From assembly GCA_964384335.1 (NCBI GenBank), contig CAYLKN010000005.1:18500-82499 (forward strand): a DNA stretch of 64,000 bases. Reading direction: 5' to 3'. Numbering within the stretch: position 1 is the first letter of the stretch; the number at the start of each line of letters is the position of its first letter. A program made the translations under genes and the position numbers. Positions 43,492 to 52,756 of the stretch are shown here, in pieces. The notes below the pieces were generated by a model. It searched no databases and was not told where the DNA came from. It saw nothing but the letters and a program-made list of their open reading frames with translations. The DNA is from JAUICS01 sp964384335 (GTDB lineage Bacteria; Pseudomonadota; Alphaproteobacteria; Micavibrionales; Micavibrionaceae).

Positions 43492-44646
43492 ATGCCCTGG
43501 CAAAATCAATCTGGCGGAAACAACAATAATCCATGGGGACGCGGTTCAAACGGCGGCGGTCCCCGTAATCCTTGGGGAAACGGCGGTGGCGGCGGAAATG
43601 AGCCTCCCCCGGACCTGGATGATCTTATCAGAAAAGCCCAGGCCAATCTGAAGGACGTTCTTCCCGGAAATCTCGGTGGCGGAAAAATCATAGCCCTTCT
43701 TGTTCTGGTGATTGCCGCACTCTGGTTTGCCAGCGGATTTTATATTGTCCAGCCGGCTGAACATGCTGTTATCCAGAAATTTGGCGCGTTCGACCGCGTG
43801 CAAGTCGAGCCCGGACTGCATTATCATCTACCGTTTCCGATTGAACAGGTTACCAAAGTCAACGTAACGGAAATCAGAACAGCGCCGATCGGTTTTCGTG
43901 AGACCATCACACGCGCCGGGGAAGGGAAGCAGAACATTCCGGAAGAGAGCCTTATGCTTACCTCCGACGCCAATATTGTGGATCTTCAGCTTGTGGTTCA
44001 GTGGAATATCAAGGCTGCGGAAAATTATATTTTCAGAATCATTAATCCCGAAGACAACGTCAAGCAGATTGCCGAAAGCGCCATTCGTGAAGTTGTCGGA
44101 CAAATGCCGATGTTTTCGATCATTACGCAGGAACGGGCGGAGGTTGCAAAGCGCGCCCGCGAAATCATGACCAAAACACTGGATGATTACCAGGCCGGCG
44201 TAAATGTGACCCAGGTTCTGATCCAGGCGGCTGAGATGCATCCGGACGTGCAGGGCGCGTTTCAGGACGTGCAGTCCGCAAAGCAGGATGCGATCGACAA
44301 GCAGAACAAGGCCGAAGCCTATCGCGAGGATATTCTGCCCAAGGCACGCGGTCAGGCAACGCAGATCTTAAACCAGGCGCGCGGGTATAAAGAAGCGGTG
44401 ACGGCACGGGCCACAGGGGACGCGGATCGATTTTCTTCAATTTACGAATCCTATTCCAAAAGCAAGGATGTAACCCGGGAGAGAATGTATATTGAAACGA
44501 TGGAGCGTATTTTTCAGAGGGCGAACAAAACGATTATTGATCAGCCCGGAGCGTCAGGCAGCGGCGTTGTTCCCTACCTTCCGCTTAACGAACTCAAACG
44601 CGTAAGGCCTGCGGCCGGAGGAAGCGGCAGCAGCCTCAAAAACTAG
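43492..44646 (+). CDS. hflK: FtsH protease activity modulator HflK
   Basis: HflK is a SPFH/band-7 membrane protein that with HflC forms a large cage around FtsH. The 384-aa protein starts with a Gly/Asn/Pro-rich cytoplasmic segment (residues 1-45), one membrane span (about 62-82), the band-7 domain (VQPAEHAVIQKFGAF onward) and a helical C-terminal domain rich in Ala and Gln. It begins the hflK-hflC-DUF2065-degP-miaA run; ftsH itself is 5 kb away on the other strand. Confidence 0.97.
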   Translation: MPWQNQSGGNNNNPWGRGSNGGGPRNPWGNGGGGGNEPPPDLDDLIRKAQANLKDVLPGNLGGGKIIALLVLVIAALWFASGFYIVQPAEHAVIQKFGAFDRVQVEPGLHYHLPFPIEQVTKVNVTEIRTAPIGFRETITRAGEGKQNIPEESLMLTSDANIVDLQLVVQWNIKAAENYIFRIINPEDNVKQIAESAIREVVGQMPMFSIITQERAEVAKRAREIMTKTLDDYQAGVNVTQVLIQAAEMHPDVQGAFQDVQSAKQDAIDKQNKAEAYREDILPKARGQATQILNQARGYKEAVTARATGDADRFSSIYESYSKSKDVTRERMYIETMERIFQRANKTIIDQPGASGSGVVPYLPLNELKRVRPAAGGSGSSLKN

Positions 44647-44689
44647 AACCCGTAAATACGACAAGAATACGATTACAAAGGCTAAAACC

Positions 44690-45667
44690 ATGAAAACACA
44701 TTATCTTATTGCTCTTGTTCTGCTCGCACTTGGCCTGATTACTGCTTCTCAGGCTGTTTTGATTGTCGATGAGAGGAAGCAGGGCGTTTTGCTACAGCTT
44801 GGACAGCCGGTCGGGGAAACACTCGGTCCCGGTTTTCATCTTAAAATTCCTTTTATCCAGCAAGTCAGGCTTTTTGAACGCCGGATTATCCCGGTTGATC
44901 CGCAGCCCGAGCAGATGGTCATTGCAAGCAGCCGCGACAACCCTTTGCTGCGCGGCGCCAATTCACAGCTTATTGAAAGCCAACCCGAACAGAATGGCGA
45001 AAACGGCAACTCCATCGGTGTGGTCAGCGGGGAACCGATTGTCGTTGATGTGTTTGCCCGGTTTATGATCGTTGACGCTTTGCGTTTTCTGAAATCGCTG
45101 AGAACTCTGAACGCGGCGCAGCAGCGCATTGAAAACATGGTCAATGATTCGACACGGGCCGTTCTGGGACAGACAACTCTGACCGAGCTTTTGTCCGAGC
45201 AGAGAAATGATGTGATGGGTCGGATCAGGGAGTCCGTAAACCGGAAAGTCACGAATGACCAGCTTGGTGTCGAAATCGTTGACGTCAGGATTGTCCGGGC
45301 CGACCTTACCCCTGACCTGCGCCAGTCAACCGTTCAGAGGATGATTTCCGAACTGCGGGAACGGGCAACCGAAACCCGGGCGAAAGGGGACGAGATTGCT
45401 CTTGAAATCCGGTCCAAGGCCGAAAAAGAACGTGAAATAATTTTGGCCGAGGCAAACCGGGAATCCCAGATTCTCCGTGGTCAGGGTGATAAAATCGCCA
45501 TCCAGATTTATGGTGGCGCTTATAACCGCGATCCGGATTTCTTTGCGTTCTGGCGGTCACTTCAGGCCTATGACACCAGCATAGCGGATGAAAATACAAA
45601 TCTTGTCGTCTCACCCGACAGTGAATTTTTCAGGTTTTTCAGTCCGATACCGAGCTCTGAAAGATAA
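44690..45667 (+). CDS. hflC: Protease modulator HflC
   Basis: HflC (325 aa) is the partner of HflK. It has an N-terminal signal-anchor span (residues 4-24), the band-7 core (VDERKQGVLLQLGQPVGET) and the conserved C-terminal YGGAYNRDPDFFAFWRSLQA, ending with the periplasmic tail. It contains a Gln/Asn-rich insert (about residues 95-110) between strands of the band-7 domain, a loop that varies in the family. It is 43 bases after hflK. Confidence 0.97.
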   Translation: MKTHYLIALVLLALGLITASQAVLIVDERKQGVLLQLGQPVGETLGPGFHLKIPFIQQVRLFERRIIPVDPQPEQMVIASSRDNPLLRGANSQLIESQPEQNGENGNSIGVVSGEPIVVDVFARFMIVDALRFLKSLRTLNAAQQRIENMVNDSTRAVLGQTTLTELLSEQRNDVMGRIRESVNRKVTNDQLGVEIVDVRIVRADLTPDLRQSTVQRMISELRERATETRAKGDEIALEIRSKAEKEREIILAEANRESQILRGQGDKIAIQIYGGAYNRDPDFFAFWRSLQAYDTSIADENTNLVVSPDSEFFRFFSPIPSSER

Positions 45668-45697
45668 AAAGTAACTGAACCCCATATAAGAATCGAA

Positions 45698-45907
45698 GTG
45701 GATTTTACACTCTATATACTCACGGCCGTCAGCCTTGTATTCGTGATTGAAGGTCTTTTTTATATGCTTTTCCCCCATGCCATGCGGAAATATATGGCGA
45801 CTGCCCTTTCGTTCAGTAATGAAAAATTCCGCACAATGGGTATGATCGGGATCGGTATAGGTCTTGCTATACTCGGAATGCTGCAGATTTTTAATGGCCA
45901 GGGCTGA
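45698..45907 (+). CDS. DUF2065 small membrane protein
   Basis: This 69-aa protein, starting at GTG 45698, has two membrane spans (about residues 3-24 and 46-66) joined by a basic loop with FPHAMRKYMATAL. It matches the DUF2065 family, short proteins that regularly follow hflC in alphaproteobacteria. Function is unknown; constant association with hflKC suggests a role in membrane protein quality control. Confidence 0.88.
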   Translation: MDFTLYILTAVSLVFVIEGLFYMLFPHAMRKYMATALSFSNEKFRTMGMIGIGIGLAILGMLQIFNGQG

Positions 45908-45922
45908 AACCTTTCTAAGGCG

Positions 45923-45951
45923 TTGACCCTGACTGCCATGCGCACTACATT
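45923..45951 (+). promoter_or_regulatory. Putative degP promoter
   Basis: TTGACC (45923-45928) and TACATT (45946-45951), exactly 17 bp apart, lie 57 bases before the degP ATG. This would let degP be expressed separately from hflKC. Confidence 0.5.
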
Positions 45952-46008
45952 ACAGGAAATACGGCGTTTGCGCGCCCCGGCAATTTAAACCCTTGGAAGG
46001 CATTAATA

Positions 46009-47502
46009 ATGCATACAATACGTTTTTCATCTTTTTTCAGGCCAGTCCCGGCGATTTGTTTTTCCGCGTTTTTAACCCTTGCTCTCTTCTCTGTTTCTTT
46101 TGAAGGCACGGGCATTCAGACGGCGAAGGCACAGACAATGAAAGGCCCGGCCAGCTTTGCCGATCTGGTTGAAGGGTTGATGCCGGCAGTGGTCAATATT
46201 TCTTCAACACAAAAAGCACGGGATCCTAAAGATATTCCCGGTCTTCCGGAATTTCCGCCCGGATCCTCCTTTGAGGATTTTTACGAGGAATTTATGAAAC
46301 GCCGTGGTCTTGACGGCCCGGTTATTCCACCGTCTTCACTTGGCTCCGGTTTTGTTATAGACGCCGAAGAAGGATACATTGTTACAAATAATCACGTCAT
46401 TCAGAACGCAGATGAAGTGAGGGTAACCTTTCACGACGACGAAACGATTGAAGCCGAGGTTATAGGCATGGATGAAAAAACCGATATTGCCATTCTCAAG
46501 GTCGATACGGATAAAAAACTGACAGAACTGAAATTCGGGGACAGCAATGATTTGCGTATCGGCGACTGGATTCTGGCCATCGGGAACCCTTTCGGACTTG
46601 GCGGCACCGTGACGGCCGGTATTGTTTCGGCACAAAGGCGGGACATAAACGCAGGCCCTTACGATAATTTTATCCAGACAGATGCCTCCATCAACCGCGG
46701 TAACTCAGGAGGTCCGATGTTTAATGTTAACGGCGAAGTCATCGGCATTAACACAGCAATATTTTCACCGACCGGCGGATCCGTCGGGATAGGATTTGCC
46801 ATCCCCTCTTCAATTACCGAACCTGTTATCACCCAGCTTATAAAATACGGACGCACAAGACGCGGCTGGCTTGGCGTCCGGATCCAGGAAGTGACGGAAG
46901 AAATTGCGGAAAGTCTTGGCCTTGACGATCCTGAAGGCGCACTGGTCGCCAGCGTAATCGAAAACAGCCCGGCTGAGGATGCCGCTATAAAGCCGGGTGA
47001 TATAATACTGGAATTTAACGGGCGGGACGTCCCTAAAATCCGGGATCTGCCGCTTATTGTTGCGGAAACCGAAATCGGATCCACGGTTGAGGTTGTTGTC
47101 TGGCGTGACGGAAAGGAAATAACCCGAAAGGTCGAAGTCGGCGAACTTGAAAAAGCGGAAGAGGAAGGCGCGCTCGAAAGCAAAGCCAAGAAAGCGGGCG
47201 AAGTCGAGGTGGAAGGCACAGGCATGACGCTTGCGCCTCTTGATCAGGATTACAGGGAAGAATTCGGTATCGCCGATAATATCGACGGCGTTCTTATAGT
47301 TGATATTGAGAATACGTCGGAGGCAGCTTCCAAACGTCTGACTCCCGGAACCATTATTCTTGAGATCAACCAGCAACAGGTAACCACGCCGAAAAATGCC
47401 GCAAACATCATTGAAGAGGCTGCTGCTGCCGGACGGTCTTCAGTCCTGCTTCTGGTGTCGCAGGAAGGCGATGACCGGTTTGTGGCTCTCCGGCTTAAAT
47501 AG
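46009..47502 (+). CDS. degP: Do-family periplasmic serine endoprotease DegP
   Basis: This 497-aa periplasmic protease/chaperone degrades or refolds misfolded envelope proteins. It has a signal peptide (cleavage near residue 41, AKA-Q), a trypsin-like domain with catalytic His129 (TNNHVI), Asp159 (EKTDIAIL) and Ser233 (INRGNSGGP), and two PDZ domains (about 285-375 and 400-490). The stretch before the second PDZ is Glu/Lys-rich. Clustering with hflKC is a standard alphaproteobacterial layout. Confidence 0.97.
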   Translation: MHTIRFSSFFRPVPAICFSAFLTLALFSVSFEGTGIQTAKAQTMKGPASFADLVEGLMPAVVNISSTQKARDPKDIPGLPEFPPGSSFEDFYEEFMKRRGLDGPVIPPSSLGSGFVIDAEEGYIVTNNHVIQNADEVRVTFHDDETIEAEVIGMDEKTDIAILKVDTDKKLTELKFGDSNDLRIGDWILAIGNPFGLGGTVTAGIVSAQRRDINAGPYDNFIQTDASINRGNSGGPMFNVNGEVIGINTAIFSPTGGSVGIGFAIPSSITEPVITQLIKYGRTRRGWLGVRIQEVTEEIAESLGLDDPEGALVASVIENSPAEDAAIKPGDIILEFNGRDVPKIRDLPLIVAETEIGSTVEVVVWRDGKEITRKVEVGELEKAEEEGALESKAKKAGEVEVEGTGMTLAPLDQDYREEFGIADNIDGVLIVDIENTSEAASKRLTPGTIILEINQQQVTTPKNAANIIEEAAAAGRSSVLLLVSQEGDDRFVALRLK

Positions 47503-47520
47503 CTTCAGCGGTGCAGCATT

Positions 47521-48468
47521 TTGAACGATCTGCACGAAAAGACCGCTAAAAATCCGGACAGGAACAAAGTTATCATTATTGCCGGGCCGACGGCATCCGG
47601 AAAATCGGACCGGGCCGTTGCACTGGCCCGGGAAATGAACGGCGCAATTATTAATGCTGATTCTCAGCAGATTTATAAAGGTCTGCCTGTTCTAAGCGCC
47701 CAGCCGCCACCTGAAGATATGGCCGAAATCCCCCATCATCTTTATTCTTTTATGGACGGTAAGAAATGGTGTGACGCCCATTTCTGGAAAGAATGCGCCC
47801 TAAAAACAATCGAAAAGGTAGTCTCTCTGGGGCAGACACCGATTATTGCGGGCGGCACGGGTCTGTATATCAATGCCCTTGTTGACGGATTGTCGCCAAT
47901 ACCCGATATCCCGCAACCGGTCAGGGATGAAGCCGTAAGGCTTCTCAAAGATCTTGGCAACGAGAAGTTTTATGACCGACTTGTCAGGAAAGACCCCATT
48001 GCCGCCAAAACAATAACGCCGGGCAATTCAAAAATGATGGTCCGTTACTGGGAAACCGTTTCGCATACAGGAAAAAGTCTTGCCGAGTGGCAGAAAAAAC
48101 CACTGGAGGGACCTCCCGGCAATCTGGCATTTTACATGACGGTTATTCTTCCTGCGCGGAAAGTTCTCATTGCCCGCTGCGAAAAACGATTTGACGCTAT
48201 GCTTGCATCCGGAGCAATTGAGGAAGTCGAAACCGTTCTCGACAAAATTGAAAGGGGCGTACTGCCCAAAGATACGCCGGTTCAGAACGCACTTGGTTTT
48301 AAGGCCCTGTCCGCATACATAAGAGGGCAGATGTCACGTGATGAGGCGAGAGAGAAATCCGTTATACAGACACGGCAATATATAAAACGCCAGACAACCT
48401 GGTTCCGCCATCAGAAACCGGCTAACCTCGCATGCCATACAACTGAAAAAGACGAAATCCTTGCATAA
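47521..48468 (+). CDS. miaA: tRNA dimethylallyltransferase
   Basis: MiaA adds a dimethylallyl group to A37 of tRNAs that read UNN codons. The 315-aa protein has the P-loop IIAGPTASGKSDRAVALA, the substrate-site NADSQQIYKGLPVLSAQPP (key DSQQIYKG), GGTGLYINALVDGL and the late RQYIKRQTTWFRHQ. The start codon is TTG at 47521, with 18 bases after the degP stop and no good ATG nearby. Confidence 0.96.
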   Translation: MNDLHEKTAKNPDRNKVIIIAGPTASGKSDRAVALAREMNGAIINADSQQIYKGLPVLSAQPPPEDMAEIPHHLYSFMDGKKWCDAHFWKECALKTIEKVVSLGQTPIIAGGTGLYINALVDGLSPIPDIPQPVRDEAVRLLKDLGNEKFYDRLVRKDPIAAKTITPGNSKMMVRYWETVSHTGKSLAEWQKKPLEGPPGNLAFYMTVILPARKVLIARCEKRFDAMLASGAIEEVETVLDKIERGVLPKDTPVQNALGFKALSAYIRGQMSRDEAREKSVIQTRQYIKRQTTWFRHQKPANLACHTTEKDEILA

Positions 48469-48509
48469 ACCTCTGCACTTTACTGTCATAACTATGCATG
48501 CTTATGTTT

Positions 48510-48538
48510 TTGAAAGAGGTTTTCATGTACACTATAAT
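48510..48538 (+). promoter_or_regulatory. Promoter of the orphan receiver gene
   Basis: TTGAAA (48510-48515), 17 bp, then a perfect TATAAT (48533-48538). The predicted start near 48545 supports the receiver ATG at 48569 and excludes the longer reading frame beginning at 48461. Confidence 0.7.
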
Positions 48539-48568
48539 CTGCAGGTCAATTTACAGTTCGGTATAATC

Positions 48569-48988
48569 ATGAGTTCAGAAAAAAAAGACAGTATTCCTCC
48601 CCTGAAAAGGCTCCTTTTTATCGATGATGACGAAGTCATGCTGGCTCTTGTTTACACGGCGTTTGAAAATGCCGCTTATGACTATGTAATCAAGACCACG
48701 TCAAAAGCTGAGGAGTTTCTATCGCTTAAGGAGAGTTTTGAACCCGATCTCCTTCTGCTTGATCTGAAAATGCCGGACCTGGACGGACCGGGTATTATTG
48801 CCAGGCTTGAAGACGCCGGAAATACGGTTCCGATCATTTTTGTGACCGGAAAATCACAGGTCAAAATGGAAGAGGAATACAAAAAAATTCATGTTATCGG
48901 TGTCGTCAACAAACCATTCGATGTTCAGGGACTGCCCCAGACTATCGAGAACATCTGGTCCGGCCATCATAAGAACATGGAGAATTAG
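48569..48988 (+). CDS. Stand-alone response regulator receiver protein
   Basis: This 139-aa single CheY-like receiver domain has no output domain. The acidic pair is in FIDDDEVM, the phospho-acceptor Asp in LLLLDLKMPDLDG, the switch Thr in FVTGKS and the Lys in VNKPFDVQG, so it should be phosphorylatable. An in-frame start at 48461 exists, but the promoter at 48510-48538 lies inside it. No histidine kinase is nearby. It may act as a phosphate sink, relay or protein-interaction switch. Confidence 0.88.
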   Translation: MSSEKKDSIPPLKRLLFIDDDEVMLALVYTAFENAAYDYVIKTTSKAEEFLSLKESFEPDLLLLDLKMPDLDGPGIIARLEDAGNTVPIIFVTGKSQVKMEEEYKKIHVIGVVNKPFDVQGLPQTIENIWSGHHKNMEN

Positions 48989-49024
48989 CGGTTTAATTCA
49001 GCGGGCTGTTGAACACCGCCTAAT
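48986..49024. terminator. Possible bidirectional terminator hairpin
   Basis: The two ends TTAGCGGT and ACCGCCTAA, with inner CAGC/GCTG, form an imperfect hairpin filling the gap between the convergent receiver and HPP genes. No clear T-run follows on either side, so termination is only suggested. Confidence 0.3.
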
Positions 49025-49025
49025 C

Positions 49026-49535
49026 CTAAGGCTTCACCTTGTGCAGCATGGCCTGCGTCGCCTTATTATAAGCGGCGGCAATAACCACGATTGTGACACT
49101 TCCCGCAAGGATCGGCATGACAAGATAATCAAGACCGAATTCTCCTGCGGCCAGGAGAGCAAGCGGGTTGCCACCCGCAGGCGGATGAGTAAGCCTGAAA
49201 AACGCCATCATCGTAACGGATGCCCCGATTGCGATGGAAACGCTCCACCATTCCGCAGGCAGGAAGGCAAAGGTCAAAAGCCCGATGGCCGTGGTCAGAA
49301 GGTGACCGCCAATAACATTAACCGGCTTTGCGATCGGACTGTCTGGAAACGAGAAAAGCAGGACGCAACTGGCACCGAAAGAGGCAATAATAAATGTATG
49401 TCCCGAAAAATGAGTTATGGCACCGACGACCAGAATGGCAATGCACGCGCCGATTCCTTCCAGAACCGAATTCAGCGGCGGGGATTTCTCCTGATAACGG
49501 GCAAAGAAACTTCTGACAAGACGCGGAGCCCCCAT
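49026..49535 (-). CDS. HPP family membrane protein
   Basis: This 169-aa integral membrane protein has four to five spans and the family motif THPPAGGNPL near residue 118, preceded by FGASCVLLFSFPDSPIAKP. HPP proteins have been implicated in nitrite transport in cyanobacteria and plastids, but the role here is unknown. It stands alone, with an AT-rich 184-base gap before the end of ftsH. Confidence 0.9.
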   Translation of the reverse strand: MGAPRLVRSFFARYQEKSPPLNSVLEGIGACIAILVVGAITHFSGHTFIIASFGASCVLLFSFPDSPIAKPVNVIGGHLLTTAIGLLTFAFLPAEWWSVSIAIGASVTMMAFFRLTHPPAGGNPLALLAAGEFGLDYLVMPILAGSVTIVVIAAAYNKATQAMLHKVKP

Positions 49536-49680
49536 AATTACACAATGCTTTTTTTAAAAGTTTTTTGAACACATATAAAATAATTATTACCATATATATT
49601 GGCTATTAGAAAATGATATCCTTATTATTATCAACTTTAAGCAATTACTGAATAAGTTGAAATAATTGAGAGGTTTTGTT

Positions 49681-49730
49681 AAGGGGCAAATTACAGATAA
49701 ACAATATATCTGAAGGCGGTTAAGCCCCTT
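49681..49730 (-). other. Hairpin at the end of ftsH
   Basis: AAGGGGC (49681-49687) pairs with GCCCCTT (49724-49730) and encloses a smaller CAGATA/TATCTG hairpin (near 49694-49712). It overlaps the last codons of ftsH. No T-run follows, so it is either a weak terminator or an mRNA-protecting structure. Confidence 0.35.
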
Positions 49731-51645
49731 GGGGAACTTCGCCCTCACCGCCCAGATCGATGCCGCCGCTTTTTGGAACGGATGTCCCGGGCTTTGTTTG
49801 TTTTTCTTTCTCTTCCAGATCTTCACGAACTATTTTTTCACCTCGCAAAACAGCCTGGATTTCATCACCGCTAAGCAGTTCGTATTCAAGCAGGGCCTCA
49901 GCGATCATTTCGAGTTCCTTTGCATTATCCTGGATGATCGATTTGGCGCGGTCATAGGCTTCACTAACAATGCGTTTGATTTCCGAATCCACTTTGGATG
50001 CAGTTTCATCCGACATATTCTTAGACTGTGTGACAGAATGGCCAAGGAAAACCTCTTCCTGATTCGAGGTATACCGTAAAGGCCCGAGAAGCTCACTCAT
50101 CCCCCATTCCGTAACCATGCGAAACGCCATATCCGTTGCCTGCTTGATATCGCTGGATGCGCCGGTCGTCACTTTTTCGGGGCCGAAAATAAGCTCTTCC
50201 GCAATGCGTCCGCCCATGGCAACGGCAAGATCGTCAAGAAGCTTTGCTTTCGAAATGGAAATCTTGTCTCCTTCGGGAAGGCGCATGACCATGCCAAGTG
50301 CCCGTCCGCGGGGAATAATTGTGGCTTTATGAATCGGATCGGAGTTGGGACAGTGCAGACTGACGACCGCATGACCCGCCTCATGATAAGCGGTCAGTTT
50401 CTTTTCTTCATCTGTCATGACCATGGATTTGCGTTCCGTTCCCATAAGCACTTTATCCTTGGCATCCTCAAGCTCCTCCATCCCGACAACCCGTTTGTTG
50501 CGGCGGGCGGCAAGCAAGGCCGCTTCGTTCACCAGATTGGCAAGGTCGGCCCCGGAAAACCCGGGAGTCCCGCGTGCGATTATTGCCGCATTTACAGTAT
50601 TGGCAAGGGGCACTTTCTTCATGTGCACTCTCAGTATTTTTTCGCGGCCCTTTACGTCGGGATTGGGGACAACGATCTGCCTGTCAAAACGTCCGGGACG
50701 AAGTAATGCCGGGTCCAGAACATCAGGGCGGTTGGTTGCGGCAATCAGGATAACGCCTTCATTGGCTTCAAATCCGTCCATTTCAACAAGAAGCTGGTTC
50801 AGGGTCTGTTCCCGCTCATCATTGCCGCCGCCGAGCCCGGCGCCGCGGTGCCGGCCGACCGCATCAATTTCATCAATGAATATGATGCAGGGTGCATTTT
50901 TCTTGGCCTGTTCGAACATATCCCGGACACGGCTTGCGCCAACACCGACAAACATCTCAACAAAATCGGATCCGGAGATGGTAAAAAACGGCACATTGGC
51001 CTCACCCGCCACGGCCCTGGCAATAAGGGTTTTACCAGTTCCCGGCGGTCCGACAAGAAGTCCGCCTTTGGGAATTTTCCCGCCCAGGCGCTGGAATTTC
51101 TGCGGATCTTTCAAAAACTCGACAATTTCGACAAGCTCGCTTTTGGCTTCGTCAATGCCCGCCACGTCCTCGAAAGTAATACGCTCTGTTTTTTCTGTCA
51201 GCATACGCGCCCTGGACTTTCCAAAACCCATGGCTCCGCCGCCACCACGTCCCTGCATCTGGCGCATGAAAAAGATCCAGACACCGATAAGCAAAAGCAT
51301 AGGAAACCAGGACAAAAGAACGTTCAGCAGACTGACTTTATTGCTGTCGTCAGGCTGGGCCTTTATCCGTACGCTCGTATCTTCAAGACGGTTTACGATA
51401 TTTTCATTTTCAGGGACTGTTGTCCGGAACTGCTGCCCATTACTTGCGAAATGGCCTTTGACTTCCTGTCCCTGAATAACAATATCGGAAATATTGCCCT
51501 TCCTGGCCTCAGCCATAAAGTCACTGTAAGCCAGTTCCTCAACCTGGGATGCATTTTGCTGCACACCCTGAAAGATATTAAACAGGAATGCAAAAACGAG
51601 TACGATTGCGACCCAGAATATAAGATTACGTCCGAATGTGTTCAC
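49720..51645 (-). CDS. ftsH: ATP-dependent zinc metalloprotease FtsH
   Basis: FtsH is the essential membrane-bound AAA+ protease that degrades damaged membrane proteins and regulators. The 641-aa protein has two N-terminal spans (about 7-27 and 104-122) around a small periplasmic domain, Walker A GPPGTGKT near residue 199, Walker B IIFIDEIDAVG, the SRH region NRPDVLDPALLRPGRFDRQ and the zinc-binding HEAGH near residue 420. It is last in the pal-cpoB-tilS-ftsH order, usual in alphaproteobacteria. Confidence 0.98.
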   Translation of the reverse strand: MNTFGRNLIFWVAIVLVFAFLFNIFQGVQQNASQVEELAYSDFMAEARKGNISDIVIQGQEVKGHFASNGQQFRTTVPENENIVNRLEDTSVRIKAQPDDSNKVSLLNVLLSWFPMLLLIGVWIFFMRQMQGRGGGGAMGFGKSRARMLTEKTERITFEDVAGIDEAKSELVEIVEFLKDPQKFQRLGGKIPKGGLLVGPPGTGKTLIARAVAGEANVPFFTISGSDFVEMFVGVGASRVRDMFEQAKKNAPCIIFIDEIDAVGRHRGAGLGGGNDEREQTLNQLLVEMDGFEANEGVILIAATNRPDVLDPALLRPGRFDRQIVVPNPDVKGREKILRVHMKKVPLANTVNAAIIARGTPGFSGADLANLVNEAALLAARRNKRVVGMEELEDAKDKVLMGTERKSMVMTDEEKKLTAYHEAGHAVVSLHCPNSDPIHKATIIPRGRALGMVMRLPEGDKISISKAKLLDDLAVAMGGRIAEELIFGPEKVTTGASSDIKQATDMAFRMVTEWGMSELLGPLRYTSNQEEVFLGHSVTQSKNMSDETASKVDSEIKRIVSEAYDRAKSIIQDNAKELEMIAEALLEYELLSGDEIQAVLRGEKIVREDLEEKEKQTKPGTSVPKSGGIDLGGEGEVPQGA

Positions 51646-51686
51646 TTGAATTCGTCTTTGGTTATAATGGCTATAATGCTTTTAAC

Positions 51687-51716
51687 ATTATCTAATCCGG
51701 ATCGCCATGCAAGCAA
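51687..51716 (-). promoter_or_regulatory. Putative ftsH promoter
   Basis: Read on the minus strand, CTTGCTT (-35 core TTGCTT at 51716-51711) and GATAAT (51692-51687) are 18 bp apart. The CTTG start resembles heat-shock sigma-32 type promoters, which would suit ftsH, but the -10 is more like the housekeeping type. Confidence 0.35.
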
Positions 51717-51721
51717 GTTTT

Positions 51722-52756
51722 TTATTTACCCTTTTCCCGATGAATGGTTAAAAGGCTTTTTTGAGGATCTCGTGCAATTACACACCCGCCAAGCGTCCGT
51801 TTTATAAACTTATCCGAATATATTAAAGACTGGCACATTGTCTCGACTTTTTCAAACCGCGGACCATAACCTTTGGCAATTTCTGGATTAATCAATTCCA
51901 TGGCTTTTTGTACGGCACGGATAACAATTTCCTCAGGCCGGGACAGAAGACTCTGAAAATCAACAATAAGTTCGTTTTCTTTCTGGCTGACTATGGCAAC
52001 TGAAAAAGCCTCCTGTGCCAGGGTTTCGAGGGCATCACAGGCCCTTTGCAGTCTCAGCCCCGTTTTACCCAGTCTTTCTGCGCTCAGCCCCTCCTTTTCA
52101 AGCACCGCCATTGATTCTCTGAGTCTCGGCCTTGAATAAGACAGGTCTTTGTTGGTTGGATCCTGTGCGTAAAAAATTTTATGAAGCGCGCAATAGTCAA
52201 CCAGATCGCGCTTGGGTATGCGCAGAAAAGGGCGCACGATCTGTATCGTCCGGTCGGATGCTTTTGTGAGCGGGCTGAAAACCTTCATTCCGCATAAACC
52301 GTCAATACCGCTTCCTTTGGCCAGTCTGAACAGAATCGTCTCCGCCTGGTCATTCATATGATGGGCAAGAAAAAGAACATTCAGACCGTTATCAATACAG
52401 TAATTCTGAAGCAGGGTGAAACGGATCTCCCTTGCGGTCTCCTGAATCTTTGTTGTGGGTTTGTCACCTTCCCATTTCAAAATATGATGCGTGATACCGG
52501 ACCAGTTTCCGATCTGGTGCCCGGCTTTTTCGGCTTCGCTTGCAGATTCCGCACGCAAACCGTGATCGACAGTCAGGGCCGTAACAGACTTGTTTTGAAA
52601 ACGCGGGGCGTTCTGTGCAAGAAGATGGGCAAGCGCCATACTGTCAGGTCCCCCTGAAACGGCAACTGCGGGATTTATTGTCCCTTCGTGCCGGGTAAGA
52701 AAACACGCAAGCGTATCATCCAATGCCTTTTGTAAAACGGTCAGGTCAGGTGTCAC
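51722..52756 (-). CDS. tilS: tRNA(Ile)-lysidine synthase
   Basis: TilS changes C34 of the CAU tRNA-Ile to lysidine so that it reads AUA. The 344-aa protein has the PP-loop AVSGGPDSMALAHLL near the N terminus, TVDHGLRAESASEA, FLAHHMNDQAETILFRLAKG and the C-terminal substrate domain. I prefer GTG at 52756, which overlaps the cpoB stop by 11 bases. An in-frame ATG at 52828 would add 24 basic residues overlapping cpoB by 83 bases and has no family counterpart. Confidence 0.95.
   Translation of the reverse strand: MTPDLTVLQKALDDTLACFLTRHEGTINPAVAVSGGPDSMALAHLLAQNAPRFQNKSVTALTVDHGLRAESASEAEKAGHQIGNWSGITHHILKWEGDKPTTKIQETAREIRFTLLQNYCIDNGLNVLFLAHHMNDQAETILFRLAKGSGIDGLCGMKVFSPLTKASDRTIQIVRPFLRIPKRDLVDYCALHKIFYAQDPTNKDLSYSRPRLRESMAVLEKEGLSAERLGKTGLRLQRACDALETLAQEAFSVAIVSQKENELIVDFQSLLSRPEEIVIRAVQKAMELINPEIAKGYGPRFEKVETMCQSLIYSDKFIKRTLGGCVIARDPQKSLLTIHREKGK

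Noticed and set aside
48461..48568. Longer N terminus for the receiver protein
   Set aside because: The extension is not receiver-like and contains the near-consensus promoter at 48510-48538.
50417..51475. 352-aa Ser/Pro-rich open frame antisense to ftsH
   Set aside because: Composition typical of a reverse-complement shadow, and ftsH is certain.
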